From assembly GCF_018336935.1 (NCBI RefSeq), contig NZ_CP068771.1, forward strand, positions 1,426,001-1,490,000: a DNA stretch of 64,000 nucleotides, written 5' to 3'. Below, piece by piece: positions 26,556-34,671 of the stretch. Origin of the DNA: Serratia plymuthica (GTDB taxonomy: Bacteria > Pseudomonadota > Gammaproteobacteria > Enterobacterales > Enterobacteriaceae). Each line of letters starts with the position of its first letter. The first letter of the stretch is position 1. Both the position numbers and the translations under genes were made by a program. The notes under the pieces were generated by a model. The model made no database searches. It saw only the letters and a program-made list of their open reading frames with translations, and was not told the DNA's origin.

Positions 26556-26896
26556 TGAACAATACACTTAAAATCGACGGCCACGTGGCCGTTATTACCT
26601 TTGACCCTGAAATTGAAATGTTCCGGGGTGAGTTTGTCGGACTGAATGGCGGTGCTGACTTCTATGCCTACAGTGTTGAAGAACTGAAAACAGAAGGCTC
26701 TACCTCGCTTGCGATCTTTTTAGATGAGTGTGAAAAAGATGGTATTGCACCTTACAAATCGTATAGCGGCAAAGTGACCACTCGCTTGTCGCCAGAGCGT
26801 CATCAGGCATTAGCGATTGCGGCACAAGCCACCGGGCAGTCAATCAATGAGCTGCTGAATGAAGGTGTTGATTTGGTAATCGAAAAACATTCTTGA
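26552..26896 (+). CDS. hicB: HicB-family antitoxin
   Basis: The product is 114 residues (113 if the second ATG is used). The N-terminal partial RNase H-like HicB domain includes DGHVAVITFDPEIEMFRGEFVGLNGGADFY and SVEELKTEGSTSLAIFLDECEKDGI. A C-terminal ribbon-helix-helix DNA-binding segment follows (RLSPERHQALAIAAQATGQSINELLNEGV). It should neutralise HicA and repress the operon. Confidence 0.88.
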   Translation: MMNNTLKIDGHVAVITFDPEIEMFRGEFVGLNGGADFYAYSVEELKTEGSTSLAIFLDECEKDGIAPYKSYSGKVTTRLSPERHQALAIAAQATGQSINELLNEGVDLVIEKHS

Positions 26897-26910
26897 ATGT
26901 GTCTATGCAG

Positions 26911-26929
26911 GCCGCCTTTAACAGGCGGC
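26911..26929 (+). terminator. Hairpin after hicB
   Basis: The stem GCCGCCT/AGGCGGC with a 5-base loop lies 14 bp after the stop; only a weak T-run follows. Confidence 0.45.
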
Positions 26930-26955
26930 TTGCCAATAATGCCATGGGGGTGTAG

Positions 26956-27189
26956 ATGAGCTGCATCGCAACCGTTATCAATGCTGTTTCTTATCTTGTT
27001 GGGGCATGCGGGGCAATTATTGCTTGGTGGCCCGGTCGCACTGAAGGCGGCGGGCTTCCTTTTTATGCCAATATTCCATTAATTAAGAAGGTGGAGGAGG
27101 ATGCAGTTAAGAGCCGAAAGGTAAAAGATATCGCTATGTTGCTGGTTGGTATTTCATTTGTTTTGCAGTTTATTGCATTGTTCTTTTAA
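26956..27189 (+). CDS. Small two-segment membrane protein (77 aa)
   Basis: No family is recognised. The first hydrophobic segment is VINAVSYLVGACGAIIAWW (about 8-26) and the second is DIAMLLVGISFVLQFIALFF at the end. A basic linker with PGRTEGGG and KKVEEDAVKSRKVK separates them. A G-rich stretch (GGGGGTG) precedes ATG 26956. It sits between hicAB and the portal fragment, in the cos-to-Q interval that carries cargo in P2-like phages. A holin is conceivable but the position does not support it. Confidence 0.5.
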   Translation: MSCIATVINAVSYLVGACGAIIAWWPGRTEGGGLPFYANIPLIKKVEEDAVKSRKVKDIAMLLVGISFVLQFIALFF

Positions 27190-27220
27190 CAAAATATTGC
27201 CAATCACTGGCGGCTTTTGC

Positions 27221-27615
27221 TTATTCGCCCGGTAGCTCATATGGCGCGAATTTAATCACTTCTTCGCCGATCCATTCGTTCACCTCTTTCATGCGTTCCT
27301 GCAGCGGCGTTAGCTCGTTGCGTACAAACACCTGAGCGGCCTTTTTCACGTCCCGAAGCCGCCGGTGTTGTTCGGGATAATCCCCATCATTTGCGGCGGC
27401 ACACGGTGCGCACTCAGCAGATCATCGCGACTGGCGTTCTTGATGTTGAAAAAGTCGTCTTTGGTGGCAACCTCGTGTAAGTATCCCAGCTTTAGCTCCA
27501 CGCAATATTTTTCTGTCAGGTCTGCGATTTTCTGGGCCTGATTGGCAAAATTCATGCCTTGCCACTGGTGGCGCTCAAGCACGCGGAATTTGCCCCCGGC
27601 TATTATCGCGGCCAT
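27221..27615 (-). pseudogene. C-terminal remnant of P2-type portal protein (gene Q), frameshifted
   Basis: The intact-frame part contains ATKDDFFNIKNASRDDLL and SAHRVPPQMMGIIPNNTGGFG, the hallmark end of P2-family portal proteins. At GGFG one G of the expected GGGGAC appears lost, giving a TGA a few codons on. In the shifted frame the family ending continues (KKAAQVFVRNELTPLQERM, then VNEWIGEEVIKFAPYELPGE) to a stop at 27221-27223. About 45 unfamiliar residues precede ATKDDFF and the N-terminal two-thirds are missing. Portal proteins form the DNA entry ring of the capsid; this one cannot. Confidence 0.88.
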
Positions 27616-27641
27616 TGAGAGATTAAGAAGGGGATATCAAT

Positions 27642-27860
27642 ATGATGCATTGCCCGCTTTGCCGAACTGCCGCCCATGCCCGCACAAGCCGCTATCTGAG
27701 TGGGAATACCAAAGAACGCTATCACCAGTGCCAAAATATTAATTGCAGTTGTACTTTCGTGACGTTGGAATCTATCCAACGGCAGATTGTATCACCGGGT
27801 AAAATTGATATTGCTTCACCGCACCCAACAAGGAGCAATCAGGGATCACTTTGGATTTAA
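27642..27860 (+). CDS. ogr: Ogr/Delta-family late-gene activator
   Basis: This 72-residue zinc-binding activator of P2-type late promoters has four cysteines in CPLC near residue 4 and CQNINC near residue 31, with TSRYLSGNTKERYHQ between. The ending IASPHPTRSNQGSLWI is also family-like. Tandem ATGs at 27642/27645 follow AAGGGGAT. In P2 prophages ogr is the last gene before attR. It looks intact although its target genes are gone. Such proteins can also activate P4-like satellites. Confidence 0.9.
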   Translation: MMHCPLCRTAAHARTSRYLSGNTKERYHQCQNINCSCTFVTLESIQRQIVSPGKIDIASPHPTRSNQGSLWI

Positions 27861-27867
27861 CAAGAAG

Positions 27868-27888
27868 CCTGCGAAAGCAGGTTTTTTT
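27868..27888 (+). terminator. Terminator after ogr
   Basis: CCTGC-GAAA-GCAGG is followed by seven T residues, 8 bp after the ogr stop. Confidence 0.9.
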
Positions 27889-27980
27889 GTACCTTACAAA
27901 ACGGTTGTCGCCACTTTGTCGCCATCGGCGAAACAGGGTCGTCTGAGGGGCTCGTTTTGCCAGGGCGGAGGATTTCAGGC

Positions 27981-28063
27981 AACAAAAAACCCGATAGTCT
28001 TGAACCTAAAAAGGCGGGACTAACGGGCTCCACAAAATGGGGACATCAAAGAAAAGCAGTGGC
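27981..28063 (-). ncRNA. rybB: RybB, sigma-E-dependent small RNA
   Basis: Read on the minus strand from 28063, the 5' end GCCACTGCTTTTCTTTG is the RybB seed that pairs with outer-membrane protein mRNAs. The next bases, through the CCCCATTTTGTGGAGCCC block, match E. coli RybB as I recall it. The 3' part forms an imperfect stem CCCGTTAGTC/GACTATCGGG followed by TTTTTTG, a Rho-independent terminator typical of Hfq-binding sRNAs. It lies next to ybjL as in E. coli. It represses porin and other envelope mRNAs during envelope stress. Confidence 0.93.
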
Positions 28064-28069
28064 ACTAAT

Positions 28070-28097
28070 TCAGACTACCCCCGGAAAGGAAAGTTCT
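28070..28097 (-). promoter_or_regulatory. Sigma-E promoter of rybB
   Basis: On the minus strand AGAACTT (-35; consensus GGAACTT) at 28091-28097 and TCTGA (-10) at 28070-28074 are separated by 16 bases. Six bases then lead to the RybB 5' G. Confidence 0.88.
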
Positions 28098-28156
28098 CAC
28101 CGGCGATAAAAATTTCAAAATATATTTGCCACTGATTCATCTTTGCTGCTTATCGG

Positions 28157-29845
28157 TTAGCCGAGTATCCCCGGCCACAACACCACAATCAACGAACCTG
28201 CCAGGGTTAACAATACGTTAGCTATGGCGTAGGTTCCGGCGTAGCCCAGCGCAGGGATGTTACTGCGTGCGGTATCGCTGATGATTTCCATTGCCGGCGC
28301 ACAGGTACGCGCCCCCATAATCGCGCCGAACAGCAGGGCGCGGTTCATGCGCAGCACATAGGCGCCAAACAGGAAGCAGATCACCACCGGCACCAGGCTG
28401 ACGATCAACCCGGCGACCAGCATCTGGCCGCCGACGGCGCCGAGGCTGTGGCCGATACCCGCACCGGCGCTCAGGCCGACGCCGGCCATAAACACCATCA
28501 GGCCAAACTCTTTCACCATGTTCAACGCACCCTGCGGAATGTAGCCGAAGGTTGGGTGGTTGGCGCGCAGGAAGCCCAGCATGATGCCGGACATCAGCAG
28601 GCCGGCGGCGTTGCCGATGCCGAACGAGAAATTGCTGAACTGGATGGTGATCTGGCCAATCATCAACCCGATGATGAAGAAGGAGCAGAAGGCCAACAGG
28701 TCGGTCACCTGGCTGTGGATAGAGATAAAGCCGATCTTCTCCGCCACGCTTTTCACCCGGCGCGCGTCGCCGCTGACCTGCAGCACGTCGCCTTTGTTGA
28801 GCACTATGCTGTCGTCAATGGGCATTTCAATCTGGCTGCGGATCACCCGGTTGAGGAAGCAGCCGTGATCGGTCAGCTTTAACTGGCTCAGGCGCTTGTT
28901 TACCGCATTGCTGTTCTTGACCACGATCTCTTCGGTGACGATACGCATGTCCAGCAGATCCCGGTCGAACACTTCTTTACCGTTGCGGAAGCTGGGGTCC
29001 AGCCGCGCATGGGCGTCGGGGTAGCCGACCAGTGAAATCTCGTCGCCTACCTGCAGTACGGCGTCGCCGTCCGGGTTCGCCAGGATGCCGTTGCGGCGGA
29101 TGCGTTCTATATAGCAACCGGTCTGGCGATAAATGCCCAGCTCACGCAGGTTTTTGCCGTCTGCCCAGGCCACCAGCTCCTGGCCAACGCGGTAGGCGCG
29201 AATGACCGGCAGGTAAACCTTGCGCTGGCTGTCGGTATCCAGGCCGCGCTCGCGGGCGATCTGCTGGGCGGAGGTGGAGAGATCCTGATGTTGTAATTTT
29301 GGCAGATAGCGTGCGCCGAAGATCAGGCTCACCAGGCCAATCAGGTAGGTCAGGGCATAGCCGAGGCTCAGATGGTCCTGTGCCGCCAGCAGCGCCGGGC
29401 CGTTGACGATGGTGTTGCGTAGCGTATCGCCTGCGCCCACCAGCACCGGGGTCGAGGTCATGGATCCGGCCAGCATGCCGGCGGTTAGCCCGATGTCCCA
29501 ATGGAACAACTTGCCAAGACCGATAGCGATCACCATCGCGGAGCCGACCATTACCAACGCCAGCATCAGGTAATTTTTGCCATCGCGGAAAAAAATTGAG
29601 AAAAAGTTTGGCCCGGCTTCCACGCCGACGCAGAAAATAAACAGCATAAAGCCGAGATTCAGCGCTTCGGTGTTAATGGCGAAATGTTGTTGGCCCAGCA
29701 GCAGTGAAACCACCAAAACGCCAATGGAATTACCGAGTTGAACGGAGCCCAGACGAACTTTACCGAGGCACAGCCCCAGTGCGAGTACCACAAACAGTAA
29801 CAGGATGTAGTTACCGTTTAACAAACTAGCGACGTTTATGTTCAC
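28157..29845 (-). CDS. ybjL: YbjL, AspT/YidE-type transporter with two RCK_C domains
   Basis: This 562-residue inner-membrane protein of the aspartate:alanine exchanger family has two blocks of membrane helices. The first begins [20 protein letters not shown] and includes [18 protein letters not shown]. They are split by two TrkA_C-type domains (around [19 protein letters not shown] and [19 protein letters not shown]). The C-terminal half repeats the GxxAG pattern ([12 protein letters not shown]). It is nearly identical in layout to E. coli YbjL, whose substrate is not firmly established. GTG 29845 aligns with the E. coli start; the frame extends 38 codons further without clear support. Confidence 0.93.
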   Translation of the reverse strand: MNINVASLLNGNYILLLFVVLALGLCLGKVRLGSVQLGNSIGVLVVSLLLGQQHFAINTEALNLGFMLFIFCVGVEAGPNFFSIFFRDGKNYLMLALVMVGSAMVIAIGLGKLFHWDIGLTAGMLAGSMTSTPVLVGAGDTLRNTIVNGPALLAAQDHLSLGYALTYLIGLVSLIFGARYLPKLQHQDLSTSAQQIARERGLDTDSQRKVYLPVIRAYRVGQELVAWADGKNLRELGIYRQTGCYIERIRRNGILANPDGDAVLQVGDEISLVGYPDAHARLDPSFRNGKEVFDRDLLDMRIVTEEIVVKNSNAVNKRLSQLKLTDHGCFLNRVIRSQIEMPIDDSIVLNKGDVLQVSGDARRVKSVAEKIGFISIHSQVTDLLAFCSFFIIGLMIGQITIQFSNFSFGIGNAAGLLMSGIMLGFLRANHPTFGYIPQGALNMVKEFGLMVFMAGVGLSAGAGIGHSLGAVGGQMLVAGLIVSLVPVVICFLFGAYVLRMNRALLFGAIMGARTCAPAMEIISDTARSNIPALGYAGTYAIANVLLTLAGSLIVVLWPGILG

Positions 29846-30160
29846 GGAGGATAACTTATTGTTTACCAGTAAGTGCTTGATGTAGATGACTATAAGATAT
29901 AAATTCAGTCGGAAAATGACGTCATAAATAACTAACCAGCGGAAGGCGATCCGAACCATCGATCGGCGGCGTATATTCTAGTCGCTATGGCGCGTGACAG
30001 CCAGCATTAAGCTGAGTTCCTGCGCTGCCGAACGCATTTAACTCTCTTTAGACCAAGGAAAAAGTTCAGCTCAGCGTTGCCGTTTATGGCAAGTCGTCGC
30101 CTGTTGCGTGACACGGCTGATTTCTACGGAGTAGTGACGACGCTAAAGGGGAGTCTCCGC
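29846..30160. other. Divergent ybjL/ybjM promoter region
   Basis: This 315-bp spacer has no gene. Apart from AT-rich stretches near ybjL no specific site was recognised. Confidence 0.4.
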
Positions 30161-30550
30161 ATGGCGAATTATCGGTATTGGGTGGGCATTTTAAGCTGTT
30201 CTCTGTTGTTCAGCCTGGTGTTTCTCGGCCAGCAGAGCGGGGTATTCGGCAGCGCGGATCACGAGCATCACGGTGAAACCGGCCTGCTGCTGTTTGTGAT
30301 ACCCGGCATGATCGCCAGCTATTTTTCGAGCAAAAAGCGGATCCTCTGCCCGCTGCTGGGCGCGCTGTATGCGCTGCCGCTGTGTCTGACGATCCGTCAT
30401 TTTTGGCTGACGCCGTTTTATTCGTTCTGGCAGGAACTGGCTTATGCCACCAGCGCGGTGTTTTGGTGCGTATTCGGTGCCATGCTGGCGCTGTTTGCAC
30501 GCAGCCTGCTGCAGGCGTTTCAGCAATGCCACCGTCGCGAACGGCAATAA
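30161..30550 (+). CDS. ybjM: Inner-membrane protein YbjM
   Basis: This 129-residue protein of unknown function has about four hydrophobic segments: WVGILSCSLLFSLVFLG, LLLFVIPGMIASYF, LLGALYALPLCLTI and SAVFWCVFGAMLALFA. The tail is basic. The frame opens at TTG 30077, but ATG 30161 (MANYRYWVG) has GGGGAG upstream. Identity rests on its place between ybjL and grxA and on the membrane pattern. Confidence 0.8.
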   Translation: MANYRYWVGILSCSLLFSLVFLGQQSGVFGSADHEHHGETGLLLFVIPGMIASYFSSKKRILCPLLGALYALPLCLTIRHFWLTPFYSFWQELAYATSAVFWCVFGAMLALFARSLLQAFQQCHRRERQ

Positions 30551-30553
30551 AAA

Positions 30554-30570
30554 AGGCGCTCTAAGCGCCT
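30554..30570. terminator. Bidirectional terminator ybjM / grxA
   Basis: AGGCGC/GCGCCT with a 5-base loop is flanked by an A-run on one side and TTTT on the other, between convergent stops. Confidence 0.8.
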
Positions 30571-30592
30571 TTTCGTCGTTAAACCCGAGGGT

Positions 30593-30856
30593 TTACTGGA
30601 ACAGATTCAGGTTTTCTTTGGCGTAGGCTTCGAAATCGGTGAAGCCGCCAACGTGTTTTTCATCAAGGAAAATCTGCGGTACGGTTTCTACCGGTTTGCC
30701 GACGGTTTTTTCCAGGTCGGCCTTGGTGATGCCTTCAGCGTGGATATCAATGTAACGGAAGTTGAAGTCGTCACGGTCTTCAGTCAGTTTTTCCGCCAAC
30801 TCTTTCGCACGGACACAATAAGGACAGCCTGGGCGCCCGAAGATCACTGCAAACAT
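30593..30856 (-). CDS. grxA: Glutaredoxin 1
   Basis: This 87-residue dithiol glutaredoxin has the CPYC active site (GRPGCPYCVRAKELAEKL), the cis-proline in ETVPQIF and the glutathione-binding HVGGFTDFEAY. It reduces ribonucleotide reductase, PAPS reductase and mixed disulfides using glutathione. E. coli grxA is OxyR-activated; an OxyR site was not resolved in the 239-bp upstream region. Confidence 0.95.
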   Translation of the reverse strand: MFAVIFGRPGCPYCVRAKELAEKLTEDRDDFNFRYIDIHAEGITKADLEKTVGKPVETVPQIFLDEKHVGGFTDFEAYAKENLNLFQ

Positions 30857-31095
30857 GCATCACTCCTTAGTTGATATTCAATTATTTAATCGCTACTGCA
30901 ACGACATTCTGTCAGCCAAAAAAGCCTCAGTCTGCGCATTACCTGCGTTGATGCCGTTTACTATGCCCGTTGGCTCGGTGAAAAAAAAGCAGGAATTACC
31001 TGTTAATCTGATTCACGTAACCGATTAAGCCGCCGGGGCTGTCGCCGCCGTGGGGAATTCACTACACTGGGGGCAGTGCCTCTGGAGAAAAAAAT

Positions 31096-31410
31096 ATGCG
31101 TTCGTTCGGTGACTTACCGCGCCCGGTGCTGGTATTGGAAGGCCTGGGTATGGTGCTGTTGGTGCTGGCTTATCTGAGTATTCACGATCATGTCCACCTG
31201 CCGGGTTGGCTGGCTTCGCAGCAGGCGGCGGTGGCGATGATTTTTCTCGGGGTGGCGCTGATGGTGCCGGCGGCGGCGTTTTTGGTCTGGCGCGTGGCGC
31301 AGGGCTTTGGTCCGTTGATGCGTGGCGGTCTGCCGCCGGAAAACGATCGACGCAAGCCCGATCCGAAAAACGCACCGGACGATAAAAATGACCGTGAGCC
31401 GCGCGCCTGA
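31096..31410 (+). CDS. ybjC: YbjC family membrane protein
   Basis: This 104-residue DUF1418-type protein has two membrane segments (VLEGLGMVLLVLAYLSI and VAMIFLGVALMVPAAAFLVW) and a charged, proline-rich cytoplasmic tail (PPENDRRKPDPKNAPDD). It resembles E. coli YbjC, which precedes nfsA; here rimK follows directly, 56 bp on, with no nfsA between. ATG 31096 has TCTGGAG upstream. Confidence 0.85.
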   Translation: MRSFGDLPRPVLVLEGLGMVLLVLAYLSIHDHVHLPGWLASQQAAVAMIFLGVALMVPAAAFLVWRVAQGFGPLMRGGLPPENDRRKPDPKNAPDDKNDREPRA

Positions 31411-31466
31411 GCGCCGGCCGCCGATACTATGCCTGCCTGGCAGGTAATTGCTTTTTGGGGTGACGA

Positions 31467-32369
31467 GTGAAAATTGCCATTCTTTCGCGCGATGGAACGC
31501 TGTATTCGTGCAAACGTCTGCTGGAAGCGGCGGAGCAGCGCGGGCACAGTATTGATATTATCGATCCGCTCTCCTGTTATATGAACATCAACCCCGCCGC
31601 GCCGACTATCCACTATCGCGGTCGTCAGTTGGACCGTTATGACGCGGTGATCCCGCGTATCGGTTCCGCCATCACTTTTTACGGTACCGCAGTGCTGCGG
31701 CAGTTTGAGTTGCTGGGCAGCTACCCGCTGAATGAGTCGGTGTCGATCACCCGGGCGCGCGATAAGCTGCGCTCGCTGCAATTGCTGGCGCGCCAGGGGA
31801 TAGACCTGCCGATCACCGGTTTCGCCCATTCGCCGGACGATACCGGCGATCTGATCGAGTTGGTCGGCGGTGCGCCGCTGGTAGTCAAACTGGTCGAAGG
31901 CACTCAGGGCATCGGCGTGGTATTGGCGGAAACGCGCCAGGCGGCGGAGAGCGTGATTGATGCCTTCCGCGGCCTCAACGCCCACATTCTGGTGCAGGAG
32001 TTCATTCGCGAGGCGCAGGGCAGGGACGTGCGCTGTCTGGTGGTGGGCGGCAAGGTAGTGGCCGCAATCGAGCGGCAGGCCAAGGCCGGGGAGTTCCGCT
32101 CCAACCTGCACCGCGGCGGCACCGCCCGCAAAGTGAGCATTACCGCCAAAGAGCGGGCGATTGCGGTGAAGGCTGCGGCTACGCTGGGGTTGGACGTCGC
32201 CGGCGTGGATATCCTGCGTGCGGCCCGTGGCCCGCTGGTGATGGAAGTCAACGCTTCACCGGGGTTGGAAGGGGTTGAAGGCACCACCGGGCTGGATATC
32301 GCCGGCATGATGATCGAATACATTGAACAGCGCGCGCGGCCGGGGTTTCGCCTGAAATCGGGCGGCTGA
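31467..32369 (+). CDS. rimK: Ribosomal protein S6--L-glutamate ligase RimK
   Basis: This 300-residue ATP-grasp ligase adds glutamates to the C terminus of ribosomal protein S6. The opening [18 protein letters not shown] matches E. coli. [17 protein letters not shown] is the ATP-grasp lid, [20 protein letters not shown] follows, and the Mg2+ ligands lie in [17 protein letters not shown]. The start is GTG 31467 behind GGGGTGA. Confidence 0.95.
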   Translation: MKIAILSRDGTLYSCKRLLEAAEQRGHSIDIIDPLSCYMNINPAAPTIHYRGRQLDRYDAVIPRIGSAITFYGTAVLRQFELLGSYPLNESVSITRARDKLRSLQLLARQGIDLPITGFAHSPDDTGDLIELVGGAPLVVKLVEGTQGIGVVLAETRQAAESVIDAFRGLNAHILVQEFIREAQGRDVRCLVVGGKVVAAIERQAKAGEFRSNLHRGGTARKVSITAKERAIAVKAAATLGLDVAGVDILRAARGPLVMEVNASPGLEGVEGTTGLDIAGMMIEYIEQRARPGFRLKSGG

Positions 32370-32533
32370 ATGCCCGGCGGCAAAGATTCGCGGCTTTGCG
32401 GCTGGTGCTGCGGCCTTTTCTCGCCCATATTTATCCTAATAGCGAATTAAGCGGCTTTGATCGTGGCGTATTGGGGCAATATTCCGTAAGCTATGCGCCT
32501 TTTTCGCGTTTTGAATATTGTGAGGCTGGTAAT

Positions 32534-33013
32534 ATGGATTCACTCATAGTCCCTGATTTGGCGTTGTTGCGACGTTGGCTGGATCAATCGGGCATTTCAT
32601 TCTTTGAGTGCGATTCCTGTCAGGCGCTGCACCTGCCGCACATGCAAAACTTCGACGGCGTGTTCGACGCCAAGATCGATCTGGTAGACAACGTGATCTT
32701 GTTCTCCGCGTTGGCCGAGGTGAAGCCGACCGCGCTGATCCCGCTGGTGGCCGATCTCAGCCAGATCAACGCCAGTTCGCTGACCATCAAGGCGTTTGTC
32801 GATATTCAGGACGACAATCTGCCGAAACTGATCGTCTGCCAGTCGCTGAGCATCGCCGTGGGCGTGACGCTGGAGCAGTTCACCCACTTTATGCAGCAGG
32901 GCGAAGAACAGATCTCGATGGTGATCCTCGAGGCGCGGGCGAACGATCTGCTGTTTATGGGTGACGAAGAAGAGAACCCGGCTGCCGCCGACCGCCAGCC
33001 AATGCTGCACTGA
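32534..33013 (+). CDS. ybjN: YbjN, putative sensory transduction regulator
   Basis: This 159-residue cytosolic protein has an alpha/beta fold related to type III secretion chaperones. Recognisable blocks are LRRWLDQSGISFFECDSCQALHLPHMQNFDGVFDAKIDLVD near the N terminus and SISVALGV-like SLSIAVGVTLEQF later. In E. coli it affects motility, biofilm and stress survival, by an unknown mechanism. The frame runs upstream to 32396; ATG 32534 with GAGG at 32522-32525 gives the E. coli length. Confidence 0.9.
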   Translation: MDSLIVPDLALLRRWLDQSGISFFECDSCQALHLPHMQNFDGVFDAKIDLVDNVILFSALAEVKPTALIPLVADLSQINASSLTIKAFVDIQDDNLPKLIVCQSLSIAVGVTLEQFTHFMQQGEEQISMVILEARANDLLFMGDEEENPAAADRQPMLH

Positions 33014-33422
33014 TCGCCGCCGTAGATGATGCATGCCGCACCTCCGGCGGCATGCTGCCCTTATTTCCTTCCGCAATAATATATTCTGCGTTTTACCCTC
33101 TGTTGCCAGATATTTCTCGCCGTTTATGCCATTAATGGCGTATCACATAGAGAAAAACTGCATAAAAAATCGATAAAAGGCGTTTTTGGCCCTGAAGGCT
33201 GGTGCGTTCCGGCAACACCGGTTATGCTGCTGATTCTGCTAAGGGCTTGCGATTCCCCTTGTAACCACGCGAGCTGGACAGCTGAAAAAGGCGCATGCAA
33301 TCAAATGCATAGCCATTCAATTCGCGGTTGCAACGATTGCGCTCGATCAGGAAAGGTTTTGTATCATTTCGGGATACAAGTTCAATTCTATGATTCACCC
33401 CCTGTTTTGGAGGAAGTTACGG
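33014..33422. promoter_or_regulatory. potF upstream region
   Basis: This 409-bp spacer contains the promoter region of the pot operon; no gene, repeat or specific operator was recognised. Confidence 0.35.
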
Positions 33423-34532
33423 ATGGTCACCCAACGTAAAAAGTGGTTATCGGGTGTTGTTGCCGGCCTGCTGATGGCCGCGTCCGTCACCGCGTCAGCC
33501 GATGAAAAAACGCTGCACGTCTATAACTGGTCCGACTATATTGCGCCGGACACCTTAGCTAAATTCCAGAAAGAAACCGGCATCAAAGTGGTGTACGACG
33601 TCTTTGACTCCAATGAAGTTCTTGAAGGCAAATTGATGGCGGGCAGCACCGGTTATGACCTGGTGGTACCTTCGTCCAACTTCCTTGAGCGCCAGTCGAA
33701 GGCCGGTATCTTTGAGCCGCTCGACAAGAGCAAAATGCCGAATTACAAAAACCTTGATCCCGAGATGCTGAAACTGGTTGCGCATAACGACAAGGACAAC
33801 AAATACGGCATTCCTTACCTGATGGTGACCACCGGCATCGGCTACAACGTCGACAAGGTGAAGGCGGTGCTGGGCAAAGACGCGCCGGTCGACAGTTGGG
33901 ATCTGATCCTCAAACCGGAAAACCTTGAAAAGCTGAAAAGCTGCGGCGTTTCCTTCCTGGATGCGCCTAGCGAAATCTACGCGACCGTGCTGCATTATCT
34001 GGGCAAAGATCCCAACAGCACCAACGCGGCGGATTACACCGGTGCTGCGAACGATCTGCTGCTCAAGCTGCGGCCGAACATCCGTTACTTCCACTCTTCC
34101 CAGTACATCAACGATCTGGCGAACGGTGACATCTGCGTGGCGATCGGCTGGTCCGGCGACGTGATGCAGGCGGCCAACCGCGCCAAAGAAGCGAAGAATG
34201 GCGTGAACGTGGCTTATACCATCCCGAAAGAAGGGGCGCTGACCTATTTTGACATGTTCGCCATGCCGGCGGATGCCAAAAACAAGGACGCCGCTTACCA
34301 GTTCCTGAACTTCCTGCTCAAGCCGGATGTAATGGCGGGCATCAGCAACTTCGTGTATTACGCCAACGCGGTGAAGGATTCCACGCCGCTGGTGAACGCC
34401 GATATACGCAACAACCCGAACGTGTATCCACCGGCCGATCTGCGCGCCAAGCTGTTCACGCTGAACGTGCAATCGCCGAAGCTGGACCGTGTCATTACCC
34501 GTGCCTGGACTAAAGTTAAAAGCGGGAAGTAA
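33423..34532 (+). CDS. potF: Putrescine-binding periplasmic protein PotF
   Basis: This 369-residue solute-binding protein of the PotFGHI importer has a signal peptide (WLSGVVAGLLMAASVTASA). The mature protein starts DEKTLHVYNWSDYIAPDTLAKF, the polyamine-binding signature; VPSSNFLERQSKAG and CVAIGWSGDVMQA contribute further pocket residues. GGAGGAA at 33409-33415 supports ATG 33423. A GGGCTC/GAGCCC hairpin after the stop may hold down expression of the downstream genes relative to this abundant component. Confidence 0.95.
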   Translation: MVTQRKKWLSGVVAGLLMAASVTASADEKTLHVYNWSDYIAPDTLAKFQKETGIKVVYDVFDSNEVLEGKLMAGSTGYDLVVPSSNFLERQSKAGIFEPLDKSKMPNYKNLDPEMLKLVAHNDKDNKYGIPYLMVTTGIGYNVDKVKAVLGKDAPVDSWDLILKPENLEKLKSCGVSFLDAPSEIYATVLHYLGKDPNSTNAADYTGAANDLLLKLRPNIRYFHSSQYINDLANGDICVAIGWSGDVMQAANRAKEAKNGVNVAYTIPKEGALTYFDMFAMPADAKNKDAAYQFLNFLLKPDVMAGISNFVYYANAVKDSTPLVNADIRNNPNVYPPADLRAKLFTLNVQSPKLDRVITRAWTKVKSGK

Positions 34533-34539
34533 TACGTAA

Positions 34540-34565
34540 GGGCTCAGCCAACCGAGCCCGGTTTT
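34540..34565 (+). terminator. Hairpin in the potF-potG gap
   Basis: The stem GGGCTC/GAGCCC (8-base loop) is followed by GGTTTT. It probably acts as a partial terminator or mRNA stabiliser inside the operon. Confidence 0.5.
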
Positions 34566-34671
34566 CAGTCGTGTTCTGTCAGCAGGCGGGTGCTCCCCGC
34601 CTGCGTTGCCATTTTGGGCCATGGCAATCGCCGTGGTTTTTTGCACTGCTTTACACCGGAGAGCACCCCGA

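Noticed and set aside
27542..27742. 66-codon + strand frame overlapping ogr
   Set aside because: It crosses the portal remnant and ogr in a different phase; the ogr frame has the zinc-finger cysteines and a good ribosome-binding site.
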